DNA of 64,000 bases, from the NCBI GenBank assembly GCA_001972305.1, contig BDDD01000987.1:218772-282771 (forward strand), in the 5' to 3' direction. How positions within the stretch are numbered: the first letter of the stretch is position 1; each line of letters begins with the position of its first letter. Of the stretch, positions 33,301 through 45,100 are shown piece after piece. The stretch is from Cephalotus follicularis (taxonomy: Eukaryota; Streptophyta; Magnoliopsida; Oxalidales; Cephalotaceae). A model generated the notes under the pieces. It was not told where the DNA came from. It was given only the letters and a program-made list of their open reading frames with translations, and did not search any database. The position numbers and the translations under genes are program-made.

Positions 33301-33580
33301 ACAAGTTAGGTCATAAAAACACGTGTACAAGCTAGTGACAAGCTTTGCCACCATTAGTTTTCTTCTTTAATTCTTGTAGTTTTTATTCAATGTTTAGTAG
33401 CTAAACCTTTAAGGTTTTTAGGGCAAGAACAAGGCCTAGATTGTACTGTTTCAATTCCATCAATAAAAATCCTCGAAGTTTTGATTTGTTCTTCAATTTT
33501 CTACCTTCACACACACTTTTTCTATCTGATTGAAATCCACAAACATCTTGTCGGTGAATAAATCATTTTTAACATGATCA

Positions 33581-33775
33581 ATGGAGTCTACTTGTACGGT
33601 TTGTCACGCCGAACACACTCCTTATAGACCTAGAATGACTACTCGTACGATTTGTCATCACTGCCACACTCTGTATAGACCTAGCATGACTACTCATACG
33701 ATTTGTCATCACAGTCGCACTCCGTATCGACCTAGCTGTCGTTGGTTATCAAGGTTTGATCATTCAAGTAAGTGA
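33581..33775 (+). other. Leader ORF with 17-aa Cys/His repeats
   Basis: This 64-codon frame in the transcribed part of the LTR has three to four imperfect repeats like HTICHHSRTPYRPSMTT. The 51-bp unit is a multiple of three, so the frame can persist without selection. It is nevertheless open in all three LTR copies of the window. It could be an upstream ORF or a by-product of the tandem repeat. No known domain. Confidence 0.4.
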
Positions 33776-34368
33776 ATTGTTCAACATAATCTATGGTGAG
33801 TTTCTATACACTAAAATCGCGTTTCTCTTATATATTTCTATTAGTTTATTTGCTGCCTTGATTAGTTTCTAATTTGCATGTTGATTTCCTGTTCTTTTTT
33901 CCATGAGTGCTTTAACTGTGATCGCCTACCCTGTAAGCTTCGACGTTTTCCTGCTTTAATTCTATTCACGTCGACGCCTTGACAAAGCGTCGATGCCTTT
34001 AGCTGTTGTTTTAATTAATTAGTTTACTTTACATGTTTAGGAGTAGTTTTGGTAAATAACATATGATTTTGCATACTATGCCTAAGTTAAATAGATTAAA
34101 ATAAATTTAATTTTTTTTCCTATTGTTCGATCCGTTACTGCACAACCGTGGACCTGCGGTACAATTTTAAAACACTCAAAACACGCGAACAAGTTTGTGT
34201 TTAGTATTTTCTGATTTAGTGTGTGTTTTGCGTTAGTTATTAATTCTCCGTTTGTGCATTCCGTTAGTGTTTTGTTCGTTTTCCATTTTTGTTTTTTGTT
34301 AATGTATAACTGATTGGGTTCGTGGTCCAAACAATCGTCTTCAAAGGATTAATCATCAACGAACAGCA

Positions 34369-36100
34369 ATGGCGGACGAACGACCCATACAAACTCTACG
34401 TGATACATTTTACCCCGCGCGGAGAGTGCAACCATCCTGTATCCTGTTGCCTACGCCTCACGAGAAAAATTTCGAGTTAAAATCCCAGTTTATTAGCTTG
34501 CTTCATCACTTTCACGGTTTACCCAATGAGGATGCATATCTCTTCCTTCGCAAGTTCGACGAGGTATGTGGCCTCATGAAACTTCAGCAACTCTCTGATG
34601 ATGCGATAAAATTACGATTGATAAATTTTCCTCTAAAAGATGGAGCTAAAAAGTGGCTCTACATTCTCCCAAATGGTTCCATCTCTACATGGGACCATTT
34701 CACTATTTCGTTCCTTAAGAAGTTCTTTCCACTTCATAAAACCAATAAACTTAGGAACGACATTCTCCAGTTTCTCCAGCGACCCAATGAATCATTTTCT
34801 AGGTGTATGGAACGTTTTAAAGACCTTCTTTCAGAGTTTCCACTTCACAGTCTAAACACATGGCATTTATGCCAAATCATTTACGAAGGTATCGACTACC
34901 ATACCAAGCAATTGGTCGAATCGATGTGTCCTGATGGGTTCACCTCATACACTGATGAGAACGAAGAATGGAATTTTCTTTTAGATTTGGGTGAGCGAAC
35001 TAGGGAGTGGGAGTCCACTTAAATTTTTGAGAAAGCTTTGTCGGGTAAGAAGTATGTCATAGAAGGAGCAGTTGATAACGAGGCACAGTTAGACAGCCTC
35101 CTCACGAGATTAGAGTCAATAGTTAGGGGTTCCGCGCAAGTAAATCACATTGATCAAAGTAACCCTATGTGTTCTTGGTGCTAGTCACCAAATCATGCTG
35201 TTGAAGAATGCCAAAGTTACATTGAAAATCAATACTCTCCAGAGAACATTTCCACAGTGAATCAATACAATCCGTATAGTACCACTTACAATCTCGGTTG
35301 GCGAAGTCACGCAAACTTCTCATGGACCCTAGGGCAAAACATAGGAGGACCTCCAAACTTTTCTGGTTCAACCTCACATTTTTTGGGGCAACCTTCGAGC
35401 TTCACTAGCCAGTGTGCACCAAAACAGACCATTCAAAGGTTTCCCCCAGCTTTTAATAATGTCCGACCATCCTTCCCACGATAAAATCAATACCAAAATC
35501 AACAATCACCTGGATTGTTGAACCAAAGGGAAGACACGTTTAGAATTTGCTCGTTAGAAAAGAGCATGGAGCTTCTCATGAGCACCATAATGACTAGTCA
35601 GCATAATGTGGAGAAGCAAATTTCACAGCTTGCATCCGCTCTACATGAACGTGAGAAAGACAAAATGCCTTCCCAACCGAACCCAAATCCTAGGACTACT
35701 ATGGACCAGCCCGCTCACATCCAACCATCATCTAATCCACAATGCCCCTCTTCTTGTTCGGGACCATCGAACCAAGTGTTTGTTATGAGGAGTGAAGGTG
35801 AGGACAAAGCAACAAAGAATATAAAAAATTTGAACGAGTAGTTGGATGAGTCTTTGGCACACAATAATTTGAAAGAATAGTTGGTTGACTCCTTTGCGCA
35901 ACCAACAAATGCAAGCGCACGAGACGAAGAGAAGGGAGATGAAGAGGACAAGAAGAAGAAACAACCAGTGGTTTTACAAGAACGTTCATAAGATCCCCAA
36001 GCTCATTTTCCAAAAAGATTGCAAAGTAAGAAAGCCTTGGCAATGGAAAAGATAGTAGAAGTGTTTAAAAAGTCCAAATCAACCTTCCATTGCTTGATGC
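34369..36100 (+). pseudogene. gag: Athila-like Gag, copy B
   Basis: ATG at 34369 starts a 217-codon open stretch. It has an N-terminal segment, the Retrotrans_gag core (DGAKKWLYILPNGSISTWDHF, quoted here only as its first part DGAKKWLYILPNG, then FLKKFFPLHKTNK, NESFSRCMERFKDLL) and the IYEGIDYHTKQLVESM block. A TAA at 35020-35022 interrupts it; in the same frame it goes on as IFEKALSGKKYVIEGA. A nucleocapsid knuckle follows in which the residue after CSWC is TAG (35182-35184). Further stops lie at 35482, 35839 and downstream. The N-terminal region is complete in copy B. The first two stops are shared with copy A. Confidence 0.82.
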
Positions 36101-36604
36101 TATCACTGAGGTGCCCTTTTATGCAAAAGTCCTAAAAGACTTATGCATGAAAAAGAGGATCCTTCAGCCCTGGAAAAGGATTTCTTTGCAGCCAATATCA
36201 CTGTGATTATTTCACAATAGAAGATTCAAAAGTGCAAAGATCCTTGCTGTCCAACAATCTCTTGTGTGATTGGGAATGCAATAATTGAACATGCCTTGCT
36301 CGATTCAGGAGCCAGTGTGAATCTGTTGCCTTCTTCAGTTTTTTAGCAACAGGGTTTAGGAGAGTTGCGCCCGACCAATATGACGTTGCAATTAGCTGAT
36401 AGGTCGGTGAAAGTAACAAGAGGGGAAATTGAGGATGTTATGATAAAGGTTAGTGAGTTTTTCTTTCCTGTCGATTTTGTCGTATTAGATACCCAGCCTG
36501 TTGCAAATACAAAAGACCAAATCCCAGTTATCCTTGGTAGACCATTTTTGGCAACGAGTAATGCTTTAACTAATTCCCAAAATGGTCTCATGAAGTTATG
36601 TTAA
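36101..36604 (+). pseudogene. Athila-like protease, copy B
   Basis: The block YAKVLKDLCMKKRI leads to a retropepsin-like domain with intact DSGASVNLLPSS (Asp codon 36302-36304). The flap region LQLADRSVKVTRG and the IPVILGRPFLATSNAL end follow. One stop follows SSVF and another comes after GLMKLC. Unlike copy A, the catalytic Asp is kept. Confidence 0.8.
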
Positions 36605-36616
36605 GGAAAGTTTTCA

Positions 36617-37108
36617 ATGGATTTCAACATCTTCTGCTTGGGAAAGCATCCACCTAACTTCGAGGAAGGCTATGTGATACGATCGATTCATGAAACTTTT
36701 GACACGTATTTTGACACCGACTTAGATCGCGACTTCGTTGAGTGTATGAGAGAATTCAAGGAAATGGAAGCTACCCAAAAGGAAACGTTAACGTGGCTAG
36801 AAAATGAGGAAGCATTAATGTGGCTTGAACATAAACTCAATGAGCCAACTTCTGATAGTAAATGGGATCATCTATCCCATTACACTCACAAAATTGCCGC
36901 GCTTGACCAAACATACTTTGACAAAGATTTTGATAGAGACTTCGTGGAATGTGTAAGGGAATTCGAGTAATTAGAGGTCACGAAAAAAGAAATTCTGAGT
37001 TGGTTGGACAATGGGATCAATGATTCTATTTTCGATAGTAAATTGGATGATCTGTCCCACTTAACTCGTAACTTAGCACGTCGTCTCACCCTCACACAAT
37101 CTTAAAAA
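36617..37108 (+). pseudogene. Post-protease acidic linker with internal duplication, copy B
   Basis: An open stretch of 117 codons, one stop (near 36968), then more of the same frame. Two repeats of about 65 residues share YFD.DLDRDFVEC-type starts, TWLENEEAL/SWLDNGIND middles and WDHLSHYTHK/LDDLSHLTR ends. In complete Athila-type elements this linker precedes RT; here no RT, RNase H or integrase core follows. Confidence 0.65.
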
Positions 37109-37146
37109 ATAATTTTTTCTACATTCTCGACAAAATCGGATGGAGG

Positions 37147-37632
37147 GTGTGCATTCATATGGACCAAATGTTTGACTGGTTCGTTGGCCAAGCATATTCA
37201 TGTTCTATTGATGGTTTTTATTGGTGGAAATCTTGTTGGGATGGTTCCTCTATTGTAAAAATTGTTTTCTCATGTTGTGTGTTTACGATTGACAAGATAG
37301 GTTTTGGTGATGCATTCACATATTATAATTTTCGTTATGGTTTTTACTGGTGGAAATCATGGCGGAATAATTCCTATGTTGTACAAATTGTTTTCACACC
37401 TTATGATTTGGAATGTAATTTTGATGGTTTTTATTGGTGGAGATCATGTTGGAATGCTACTTATATTGTTAAAACTATGACTTCACCTAGTATGTTTGAG
37501 TTTGTTAAGATAGAAATTGGAGACACGCTTAAGGTGAACGGGCAGCGAGTAATAAAATTTTTAAAGCTTCAGGCTGCGTTGATGAAGGAGACCATGCACT
37601 TTCATGAGCCTCGTTATTTCGAGCCTCCATGA
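37147..37632 (+). CDS. FYWW-repeat ORF (161 codons), copy B
   Basis: This frame has three related units, at about 37202, 37321 and 37410, each with GFYWW(K/R)S(C/W)W followed by a short I/V-rich end. It then has EFVKIEIGDTLKVNGQRVI and a tail HEPRYFEPP with a stop. The KVNGQR piece resembles the C-terminal end of Athila-type integrase, so the ORF may be a pol relic whose centre was replaced by a locally amplified aromatic repeat. I do not recognise the repeat itself. Whether it is translated is unknown; it has no obvious promoter or Gag frame link. Copy A carries the same three units with a frameshift. Confidence 0.45.
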   Translation: MCIHMDQMFDWFVGQAYSCSIDGFYWWKSCWDGSSIVKIVFSCCVFTIDKIGFGDAFTYYNFRYGFYWWKSWRNNSYVVQIVFTPYDLECNFDGFYWWRSCWNATYIVKTMTSPSMFEFVKIEIGDTLKVNGQRVIKFLKLQAALMKETMHFHEPRYFEPP

Positions 37633-38151
37633 TCATATTCGGTAAACCCTACCCCTTTTGTTCTTCATTTTATTGCATTGTTTCTTATTTTTTTGATCAT
37701 CCATTGAAACTAATCTTGTGTGTTTTTAAAAGTTTCATAAATCTTAGGGATGAGGAGGACAAGGAATTGATGTTCTTGCATATGTATATATATACAATGA
37801 AAAAAGAAAAAGAAAAATAAAGTTATTTTACCTCTTTGAATTCAGTCTTAGTCTGTAGCATATTTGATTCTAATAATTAAGCCTTAGGGTGTTCTACACC
37901 TACTTCCTTCAAACCAACTGGTTTGGGAGTAACTGGTCGAAAGCTCGCTACATGGGTGTTTTAGAAGGCTAAAAAGGCTAAAACATTGCATGAATTTCAT
38001 TTTGTAAAGTTTTCGTTGTTACATGTGCGAATTGCAAATTCTTAAGCTACTTAGTATTTTTGATGTCTAGTGTTTTGCTCAATCCAAGACAATTCAGATG
38101 GAAATTTAGTGGAGGAATGTGTTTGAAATAAGTAAAAGGAAGAGAAAAGAA

Positions 38152-38202
<51 letters not shown>

Positions 38203-38659
38203 TGCTAAAAGTTCTTTTGTCCAACTCCAAAGTAGGATTTTATGTTACTAAGAGTGCATATCTTGACTGGCATATATTGTGAAATAACAGAAAAATTTGG
38301 TAAAGCTATTTAATTTAGATGTGTTTTGATTCAAGAACTTGAAACGAGATAATAAAATTCATGTATGTGGGTTGCCTATGAATTTTTAAGTAGGGATACA
38401 TCTAACTTACTAGCAAGGTTTAAATTAAATGAATTTAGTGTGTTTATTCGCTGGAAAATACTCACAAGACAAAACTTGTCCACTAGGGTCACCTAGGGGT
38501 TTAACGGCTTGTTGCATATGCTAAATGCAATCGTGATTCCTACGAAAGTGTGTTAGGTTTTTGTTTATGTTTTCGGTTGTAGTTTTTGTCTTTGTGTTTT
38601 TGTTTTAACTTTCCGTTTTGTTTGCTTGAGGACAAGCAAAGTCTAAGTATGGGCATATT
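37633..38659 (+). other. 3' noncoding region, TG microsatellite and polypurine tract, copy B
   Basis: AT-rich noncoding sequence with (TG)22 at 38157-38200, absent from copy A. It ends with CTTGAGGACAAGCAAAGTCT and a short purine stretch (AAGTATGGGC), a decayed form of the tract in copy A. No coding content seen. Confidence 0.7.
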
Positions 38660-40150
38660 TGTTTGGCTTAAAAACGTGTTATTTTTAATGATTTATTTGT
38701 TGTATTTTTATGCTTGGAATAGACAAATTTGGTTGTGTTATGTTTATTTTCAGGAACTAGAGCTCCAAGATCAAAGAGCATAAATACTACCCAAATTGGC
38801 TCAAATTGAAGTGAAAAAGATTAAAGCTTGATGACTTGAAGAATTCACAAATTTCTGCAGAAAACAGGGTTAACCGTCGACGCCTTGCTTGTAAGCGTCG
38901 ACGCTTTAGAGGAAAGCGTTATCAGTTACACACAGAATGGCCCTGCTTTATTCCAGAGAGTTTAACAATTGAATTTCACTCTATAAGCGTCAACGCCTTA
39001 AATAAAACGTCAACGCTTTAGTAAACCGTCGACGCCCAAATAGAAAGTGTCAACGCTCAACACTCCAACGCAAAGCGCATCTCAGCACAACATATCAAAC
39101 CGTCAACGCCCAAGACATTACGTCGATGCTTACGACTGCTGATACCAAATATGGAAAGTTTTCTGATTGTAATTATTTCCTTAAACAATTTTAAGTAGGT
39201 TAAACTTTTTCCTTTTCTTGTTGCACGAAATTTTATTTATAGATAGACAAGTTAGGTCACAAAAACAAGTGTACAAGCTAGTGACAAGCTTTGCCACCAT
39301 TAGTTTTCTTCTTTAATTCTTGTAGTTTTTATTCAATCTTTTGTAGCTAAACCGTTAAGGTTTTTAGGGAAAGAACAAAGCCTAGATTGTATTGTTTCAA
39401 TTGCATCAATAAAAATCCGTGAAGTTTTGATTTGTTCTTCAACTTTCTGCCCTCAGACACACTTTGCTTGTCTGATTAAAATCCAAAAACGTCTTGTCAG
39501 TGAATAAGAATATTGGCGAATAAATGGTTTTTAACGCGATCAATGGAGTCTACTCATACGGTTTGTCACGCCGAACACACTCTGTATAGACCTAGCATGA
39601 CTACTCATACAATTTGTCATCCCTGTCACACTCCGTACAGACCTCGCATGACTAATCATACGATTTGTCACCACAGTCGCACTCCGTATCGACCTAGCTG
39701 CCATTGGTTATGAAGGTTTGTTGATTCAAGTAAGTGAATCGTTCAATATAATCTATGGAGAGATTTTGAACCCTAAAACCGTTTTTCTCTTATATTTCAG
39801 TTAGTTTCTTTGCTGCCTTGATTAGTTTTTAATTTGCATGTTGATTTCTTATTAGTTTTCGCATCAGTGCTTTAACCGTCGACGCCCACCCTGTAACCGT
39901 TGACACTTTCCTGATTTAATTCTATTCACGTCGATGTCTTGACAAAGCGTCAACGCCTTCAGCTGCTATTTTAATTAGTTAGTTTATTTTGCATGTTTAG
40001 GAGTAGTTTTGATAAATAACCTTTGATTTTGCATACTATGCTAGGTTAAATCGATTAAAATTAATTTAACTTGATTTCCTAGTGTTCGACCTGAAACTGC
40101 ACAACCGTGCACTTTCGGTATAATTTTAAAACATTCAAAACACGTTAACA
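38660..40150 (+). repeat. Last Athila-like LTR (complete, 1491 bp)
   Basis: Opens TGTTTGGC after the polypurine tract and ends GTTAACA. It holds the array at 38876-39130, a decayed TATA site near 39237, the leader ORF (39543-39713) and a second motif group at 39885-39965. It joins at 40151 to a fragment of another gypsy LTR. Confidence 0.85.
38876..39130 (+). repeat. GCGTCGACGC phased array, last Athila-like LTR
   Basis: The first two steps are 21 bp; others are 19-21 bp. Cores are GTCGAC, GTCAAC, GTTATC and GTCGAT. Confidence 0.8.
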
Positions 40151-40650
40151 GGCAGCGGCTAACCAAGGTGGCTGAGTTGACTCAGCCGGCATGAAAACTA
40201 ATGATTCATGCCAGAAAATGCCAAAACCATCATTGAAATGGGCATAGTTGGTCTGCTACACAAAGTCCGACTCCACACACAATGATAGCGATGGTGCAAG
40301 AGCAGTGGTAGTGACGGCAACGCTCTGAGAGGAAGAAGGAAAAATAGGGAGAAGGAGAGGAAGAGGCTTACCGTGCACTGGAGCTCGCCGTCTTCTCTTC
40401 CCGGTCGTCGTTCCAGCACCTCTTTTTCTTCTTTGGCACACAGCTCTATCTCTCTCTCTCTCTTGCATGCAAAACGCCATTCTCGGATGTATAGCACCCG
40501 AGTCCCTCCCTTTCCTTTTTAGTGAAGCACCTAGCGCTTTTTTTTTTTTTGTCTTCGGGCCTCTATTGGGCTTTATTATAACAATACACTATGCCATATA
40601 TTATAACAATTAATTATTACAACAATTACTATACAATTCTTGGCATTACA
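40151..40650 (-). repeat. Fragment of a gypsy LTR (5' 500 bp in sense)
   Basis: On the minus strand it opens TGTAATGCCAAG and includes the GGTGCTTCACTAAAA block also found in the LTR at 61145, then a GA microsatellite and GC-rich leader-like sequence. It is cut at 40151 by the Athila-like LTR; the other half was not found. Confidence 0.65.
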
Positions 40651-40651
40651 C

Positions 40652-42159
40652 TGTTAAAGTCCTCCGGTGAAAGAAGACGATATAGGTGAGATTAAAGATA
40701 AAGAAAAAAGATAGAGCATTTTGCACAGGTTCAAAACTCGTGTGAAAAAGAGATATTGGTGTAGTGTGTAGCATAAGTCAAGAAAATATCTTTATAGCCT
40801 TATGACTCATCATTAGGCTAATGACTCATCAAAAGATATCTCATTTCAGCTTACCCTTAAGCTTACAGACTTTGATCTCTGAGGTCTGCAAATGAGTTCT
40901 GAAGTCTGACTTCATACATCGAGCTCCAAGCTCTGTTAACGAAGTCTGAGCTCCAACCGAGGTCTTCCCTTGAGCTCTAAGGTCTGATGTCTGATCTCTA
41001 CCATTGAGGTCTAACCTCTGCCCTCTGAGGGCTGCCCTCGATGTTTGAGGTTCGCCAATGACCCCCGAGGTCTGCTCTCTACCTCTAAGGTCTACCAACG
41101 ACCCTTGAGGTCTGACCTCTACCTCAAAGGTCTGCCAATGACTTCTGAGGTCTAACTTCTGTTGCGTGGTGTGACTTTGAGGCCTGATGTTCGCTGCGAA
41201 GTCTGCCTTTACACAATCCTGTCCTTAAGCTCACTCAACAAATAAATACCCACTGTATTCATATGTTGAAACAAAGAACCCTTCACACTGAACATTATAT
41301 TATTGTGATGCTTGAAATGATTCCATAAGAAGTGACGCATGTTCAGCAAACAAAATGTTCACTAGAAAAGTAGCATCTCCCTGATGGTAATATTTCACTA
41401 AATGACATGTGTCCCACACACGTCAACATGTTCAAAAATCATGTGGGACCCAAAAGTCCTATTGGTTCCCAGTACAGTGATAAATTTACCAGAACATCCC
41501 TAAGCCTTGGTACGACCATCGTAATAGTCGCAGACTATCATAACAGCCTCGGTATGATATCCAATCACCCCCCGGATCCGTGGACCTCCACGTCTATCAT
41601 CTGTTAGCCGGTTAACTAGTACTTTATCCTTTCATCGGCTTATGTGCCATGTATCCTTCGTCATACTTGGCTCTGACCGTAGACTAGGGTTTGGATTAAT
41701 GTCAGCCTAGGTAATGCTGCAATAACTATAAATCCTTGTCTACACACTAGCGACAGACCTACCCGGAAACCCCGTTTCCAGTCCGCCTCTCCTTGCCAAG
41801 TCTTTAAGTCTACCATGGACAAAAGATCTTATAGAGTCGATCACCCTCAATACAGGTGTGACGATTCATTGTTGCGTACTCACCCATGCATCTCAATGCA
41901 ACTCCCGCAAGGCACAAAGACAACTTTTTTGCCAGCTCGTGGCGAGAGCTTGGGAAGGCGAAAATCAAAGCCAAACGGTCACTTCACAGCGCATGCCAGC
42001 CGCTCAGGTCTGAGGACACAACGCAGGTCATGTATGGCCTACTAGTCACCTCTGACTATACACTACCGAGATAATAGGAATCCTATTGACATAGGTATTG
42101 ACCATCCAAAATAGGTTTCCTATGGTGGGTCTGTTATGTGTCATGCTCTCTACCATGCA
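40652..42159 (-). repeat. Probable copia-type LTR fragment with AGGTCT array
   Basis: It opens TGTTAAAGTCCTCCGGTG in plus-strand reading, similar to the copia LTR end TGAAAGTCCTCTATGG. Element sense is inferred to be minus: an array of AGGTCT motifs (40879-41160) is upstream of a CTATAAAG box at 40790-40797. It is cut on the right by element Y at 42160. Short frames near 41815-42074 have no recognisable domain. A plus-strand TATAAAT at 41728 leaves the opposite orientation possible. Confidence 0.5.
40879..41160 (-). repeat. AGGTCT phased array
   Basis: About a dozen AGGTCT-like cores, most at 20-bp spacing, with spacers such as GCCAATGACTTCTG and GACCTCTACCTCAA. The layout is like the GTCGAC arrays but the core is different. 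Confidence 0.7.
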
Positions 42160-45100
42160 TGACAAGACCCCATCCCACTTTCCGTAACCCTAACCGACGA
42201 GCCGTGCCTTATTTTACTAACTACTCTCAACTCAATTATAACTTTCCAGGAGGTCACCCATCATAAAATTTCTCTTCACCGAGCACGCTTAACCGTAAAG
42301 CTTTCATAATCAACTATCCATTAGACTACTCTTCTAATACTTAATCATTTAATCAATCCTCTATTCTTATATGAAATCAAACATTTACAAGTTTAACACT
42401 TACTAATTTGTTTCATACTTAACCTCAATAATTCTATTATCACCATTCCTTTTCAACTTCCATATTTAATCTCATAGTCATGTCATTTGTCTAAATTATT
42501 TGTCCACGAAAAATGCTGAAAAATTCTGCAGAAATACCGCAAGAGTTCCCCCTAAAAATGGACATTTCTCAAATTTTCACCTGTAAGAAATCATGATTTA
42601 TATAAATCACACTCCCGAAGGAGGAATCAGCGGTTCATTCTAGTTCTATTATATCACAGGATCATCACAATCATGCATTTTTCATCATAGTTACTATACA
42701 ATCATGATTTCCTAAAGGAATCAATATCAACTAACTATCACATATGAACATAACCAAAATGCCCCATTGCATGCATGTGAAACTGGCCATGACTGCCAAT
42801 GCAACGTGCCTGAATCCCGTGGTCTACCTTTATCAAGCCAACTTCTACGGTGCTGGTGGATCAACAACTGCTGCCTCAACTGAAAAATATAAATAAGAGG
42901 GGGTTAGTCCAAATGACTATGTGAGTTGGGACGAGTCATTCCCTATTGCATCCACACAAATAACCGGATGCGCTGAATGAATTATGTACTATAATAAAAA
43001 TGGTAGGTCACAAGTATAATAGAATCAATTAATGAAAGGAACATGATCGTCACAACACAATAATGGAAACAAATAAACCATAACTGTACCGAGCTACAAG
43101 TCGACGATAAAACCTGAATATCTGCTGAACAACAACACAAATAAAGATAATACCATCCGAGTACAACAATATCACAATGAAATCAAAATAGATAAAAATA
43201 TCAAGAATCTAGAATGTAAACAATCCATCATGAATCAAGAAATGTGCCCATATAAGATAATATCCAAGGATACTTGTACAATTATACTTTCATCATGACA
43301 CATCATATCACTATCAGTCACCGCCAAATCCAATGACGTCATATCCTATCACCGACAAATCCCATGGCGTCATATCACATGACCGCCAAATCCCATGGCC
43401 TCATATCATATCTCTGCCAAATCCCATGGTGTCATATCATATCACAGTCAAATCCTATGCCATCATATCATATCTCTGCCAAATCCCATGGCAACATATC
43501 ACAACCGTTGCAGTAATAATATACATATAGGCCATAGGCTACAAGACTATACATATCCTTCATATACTGGTATAGAGTGCCTAAGCCTATGCCTCGTCAG
43601 AGGGGCCGACATGATCAGTGCATGAACCCAGCCCTCGTCAGAGAAATCACATATCACAGCCACGATCGAGGAGCTGGCGAATCATCGCAAGGACCCAGCA
43701 CTCATCGGGAAACCACACACATCATATCTCAACCTCATCCAAGCCAGGACCTAGCCCTCATCTGATAATCATTAGATAACTGAACACAGTATGACGGGTG
43801 AGTAACGGAGCTCTGCTGTACTCACACTCACCATACCATCATAGAACAACTGTAAGTCGCAGATCCATGCTATGGATACCCGGGGGCAGTCCCAACTAAC
43901 ACCCCATCATAGACAATGAACCTGCTAAGGAGAGTTGAGCATCATACGTACACCTCACCCTCGATCGGTATCATATGAGACATATCACAGAGTACCAGCA
44001 TCAGAGTACAAGTACGATATCATAATCACGATGATACATAGAATAAGAAGGTGACCTAGTCAACCAGAATCCAAGCCTCATATGCTCGTAAATCAATTAA
44101 GATTACAGGGCATGTTTAACATAAGACATACAGGAATGCAAATCCCAATCGAATCATCATATAACACAAATGTAATAGGGCACATATAAAATAGGAGTTT
44201 CAACATAATAAAAGGAAGGGAATGTCCCACTCACAGAATTATTGCAATCCACTGTCGCGGACTAGCCCCACAATGCTCCGGATCAGAAATAAAATTTGCA
44301 TCTACAATGCCATCACATAACAATATCCAAAAGCATACTTTCCATGCTAATACAATCTAAGATGCATATAATATACATATAAGCTATACAATTGCTATAT
44401 CCCTCGTATTAACACTTACTAGTGTCTCTAAACATCCATGAATCTCAAGGATTCACCAACAAAACATTCTCATATACTCTCTTAGCAACTTATAATTCAT
44501 TAGCACCTTTAGAACTCAATTACTCATCAAACCATATCACTAGTATAGGAACACACCATCACTAATAACTTTAACAACAAGAATTTCTCAACTCATTACT
44601 AGTTTACTTATATAAAACCCGAAATTAGACGTTAAAGGTAGTAGGCAAATTCATGCCTTTCCAACTCACTGACTCCTTAATATCTTTAAAATTATAATCA
44701 ATACATCAGTTCTCCTTCTACTAATAGAACCCGAAAATTATGAACAAAAAATAGTAAGCAATTTATGCCATGATTCTTCAATTACCAACTCAACAAGCTA
44801 ACATAAAAACACTGCTAAACCGTAAAACTTCAACTTCCTCTTTACATCACTTTGAACCCGAAAATGAAAGAAGAGAGAAGAGAGATCATGTCATGCTCTA
44901 AAATTTCAAATCTAGTCTAGCTTTTATCTATTATGCAAGAATAATTCTTCACTTCAACCATCCTTCTCAAACCAGAAATTATGAGAGAAAAAATGTAAGA
45001 ATGCTAGAGAACTTACAAGAATGAAGGAGGAATCACTTCTAACTTGTTTCCTTGAAGAATTCTTGAAGAAAGTGGAAGAAAGTGAGCTCCAATGGTGGAA

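Larger units (their letters stand above)
32976..34191 (+). repeat. Right part of the shared middle Athila-like LTR
   Basis: Continues the LTR begun at 17138 after the decayed target duplicate AGTTA. It ends GAACA at 34191. It carries the array at about 33045-33186, the TATA box, the leader ORF and a second small motif group at 33935-33995. It acts as both the 3' LTR of copy A and the 5' LTR of copy B. Confidence 0.85.

Noticed and set aside
38157..38200. TG microsatellite as a possible regulatory element
   Set aside because: Absent from the matching place in copy A, so it is a local microsatellite expansion.
41815..42074. Possible short coding region starting near ATG 41815
   Set aside because: Two overlapping frames are open for less than 80 codons, neither has a known domain, and the sequence lies in a probable LTR fragment.
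43333..43625. Open frames over the 31-bp repeat of element Y (also at 59767-60048)
   Set aside because: The peptides simply mirror the tandem repeat, and copy number and frame differ between the two LTRs.
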